Of a stretch of 64,000 nt of DNA, positions 62,831 to 64,000 are shown in pieces. The stretch comes from Desulfonema magnum. GTDB lineage: Bacteria > Desulfobacterota > Desulfobacteria > Desulfobacterales > 4be13. The stretch covers positions 7,735,001 through 7,799,000 of the forward strand of contig NZ_CP061800.1 in the NCBI RefSeq assembly GCF_017377395.1. Reading direction: 5' to 3'. A model generated the notes under the pieces. It was not told where the DNA came from. It worked only from the letters and a program-made list of their open reading frames with translations, and did no database searches. Made by a program: the position numbers and the translations under genes. The stretch's first letter is position 1; each line of letters begins with the position of its first letter.

Positions 62831-63359
62831 AAAAACACTCCGTTCTCCAGGCTGACATTTTTGTTTTCAGAAAAATACGAATCACCTACTTCACCATCTG
62901 ACCCAACGTTAATTATTTACTATGTTATTATTACAGATATTATTGGAAAAAATCCTTTTTTGTCGCACGAAGAGATTTTCCCCTGCGTGATTTCTATTTC
63001 CGATAATGCCTGATATATAATACGACCATGACAAAAATTTTCGGCATGGAAACCTGAAAGGTTTTCAAAATTTCGCATATCCTTAAATTTGGCAATAAAA
63101 GACACCTGCCCCGGTAGTTAATTATTCAAAAACCCTTTCCTTGTCAAGTTATTTCACGCTCATTTCTGAATAATGACCATGATATGGCTGTGACAATGAA
63201 GGATAAAAGTTTTGTAATTTTTTTTTATTTAATATTTGAGACCTGTTTCTTTGACCACAATATATTTTGCTGATTATAATAGTTTTAGGGGAGGGCGGAC
63301 CAGGGTCTGTAAGTGCGGCATCGTGTAGCAGCTAATACAAAGATGCCGCCCCCGGGGCT
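62831..63359. other. Intergenic region without supported gene
   Basis: It holds a CCTGCCCCGGTAGTTAAT motif near 63108 that also occurs at about 1142, and a copy of the AAGATGCCGCCC-type element at 63325. I see no promoter or gene beyond the upstream part of the TolC leader. Confidence 0.5.
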
Positions 63360-64000
63360 TGGCCGCAATGCCGCCGACTCAGGCACTTCGGAACGGCTCC
63401 GGAGTGCAAAAATTTTATTTTTGCGCCTGCGAAAAAACATTTTTCGCACTCCGGATAATATACTGCACACTGTCACCTGGCCGCAATGCCGCCGACTCAG
63501 GCACTTCGGAACGGCTCCGGAGTGCAAAAATTTTATTTTTGCGCCTGCGAAAAAACATTTTTCGCACTCCGGATAATATACTGCACACTGTCACCTGGCC
63601 GCAATGCCGCCGACCCGGGCTCTTCCTAATGGCTCCGGAGTGCAAAAATTTTATTTTTGCGCCTGCGAAAAAACATTTTTCGCACTCCGGATAATATACT
63701 GCGCACTGTCACCTGGCCGCAATGCCGCCGACCCGGGATATTCCTAATGGCTCCGGAGTGCAAAAATTTTATTTTTGCGCCTGCGAAAAAACATTTTTCG
63801 CACTCCGGATAATATACTGCACACTGTCACCTGGCCGCAATGCCGCCGACCCGGGATCTTCCTAATGGCTCCGGAGTGCAAAAATTTTATTTTTGCGCCT
63901 GCGAAAAAACATTTTTCGCACTCCGGATAATATACTGCGCACTGTCACCTGGCCGCAATGCCGCCGACCCGGGATATTCCTAATGGCTCCGGAGTGCAAA
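63360..64000. repeat. 118-bp tandem array with internal hairpin
   Basis: Units begin at 63360, 63478, 63596, 63714, 63832 and 63950; the last is cut by the window end. Each contains CCGGAGTGCAAAAA and TTTTTCGCACTCCGG as inverted arms around TTTTATTTTTGCGCCTGCG. The units are nearly identical and differ mainly at the ACTCAGGC/ACCCGGG positions. Open frames through the array are artefacts. Confidence 0.95.

Noticed and set aside
62920..63105. 61-codon frame upstream of the TolC gene
   Set aside because: No recognisable motif and poor start context; region looks intergenic.
1139..63130. Shared CCTGCCCCGGTAGTTAAT motif at about 1142 and 63108 as a regulatory site
   Set aside because: Only two copies with no clear promoter relation; not enough to assign a function.
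63360..64000. CRISPR array
   Set aside because: The entire 118-bp unit is conserved, with no unique spacers between short repeats, and no cas genes are seen.

Overview
The window reads like a piece of a large, repeat-rich genome of a sulfate-reducing-type Desulfobacterota (Desulfobacteraceae/Desulfonema-like). This is inferred from protein flavour (GAK-type genes, amphi-Trp proteins, a DUF4347 adhesin, sulfur-containing sugar metabolism), moderate GC, and abundant intergenic short tandem repeats and palindromes. No rRNA or tRNA gene was recognised, so the assignment is an inference.

Region 1 (1-1.8 kb) holds a PD-(D/E)XK nuclease/transposase-like gene with a repetitive C-terminus and a MITE-like element. 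Region 2 (1.8-29.6 kb) is one long minus-strand surface-glycan cluster. Read in transcription order it has a UDP-GlcNAc 4,6-dehydratase (PglF type) and a UDP-sulfoquinovose synthase. A nonulosonic acid block follows (LegB, LegC, an acyltransferase, a GT2, NeuB, NeuA, a CBS-nucleotidyltransferase), then Wzx, a KpsC-like protein, Wzy, two GT4 enzymes and a sulfotransferase. Next is the complete L-FucNAm cassette (WbuX-WbuY-WbuZ-FnlA-FnlB-FnlC-WbuB) and finally a bacillosamine module (PglC, PglD, PglE) with a HicAB pair embedded in it. The genes predict a sulfated or sulfonated glycan with an initiating diNAcBac residue, L-FucNAm and a legionaminic-like acid, assembled by a Wzx/Wzy route. Two sub-operon heads in this cluster carry the same ~155-bp leader repeat.

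Region 3 (29.6-36.5 kb) is accessory: leader repeats, a second nuclease copy, MITEs, a dynamin-like GTPase, a four-cysteine mini-protein and AlgH. Region 4 (36.5-62.8 kb) interleaves two systems. The first is an ABC-transporter-free export set: a GAF-HlyD adaptor, a second HlyD adaptor, an M50 peptidase-HlyD fusion with a PqqD-like N-terminus, a 1938-residue DUF4347 adhesin, and a TolC protein fused to rubredoxin and SPOR domains. Inside it sits an extended 'GAK' locus (two amphi-Trp proteins, an RHH-like protein, a putative PHP-like hydrolase, a PhoU-kinase fusion, ATP-grasp, HprK-related kinase B, CofD-like) followed by MgtE. Toxin-antitoxin genes and remnants, a broken REP-associated transposase and REP-like palindromes fill the gaps. 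Region 5 (63.36 kb to the end) is a 118-bp tandem array that runs off the window.
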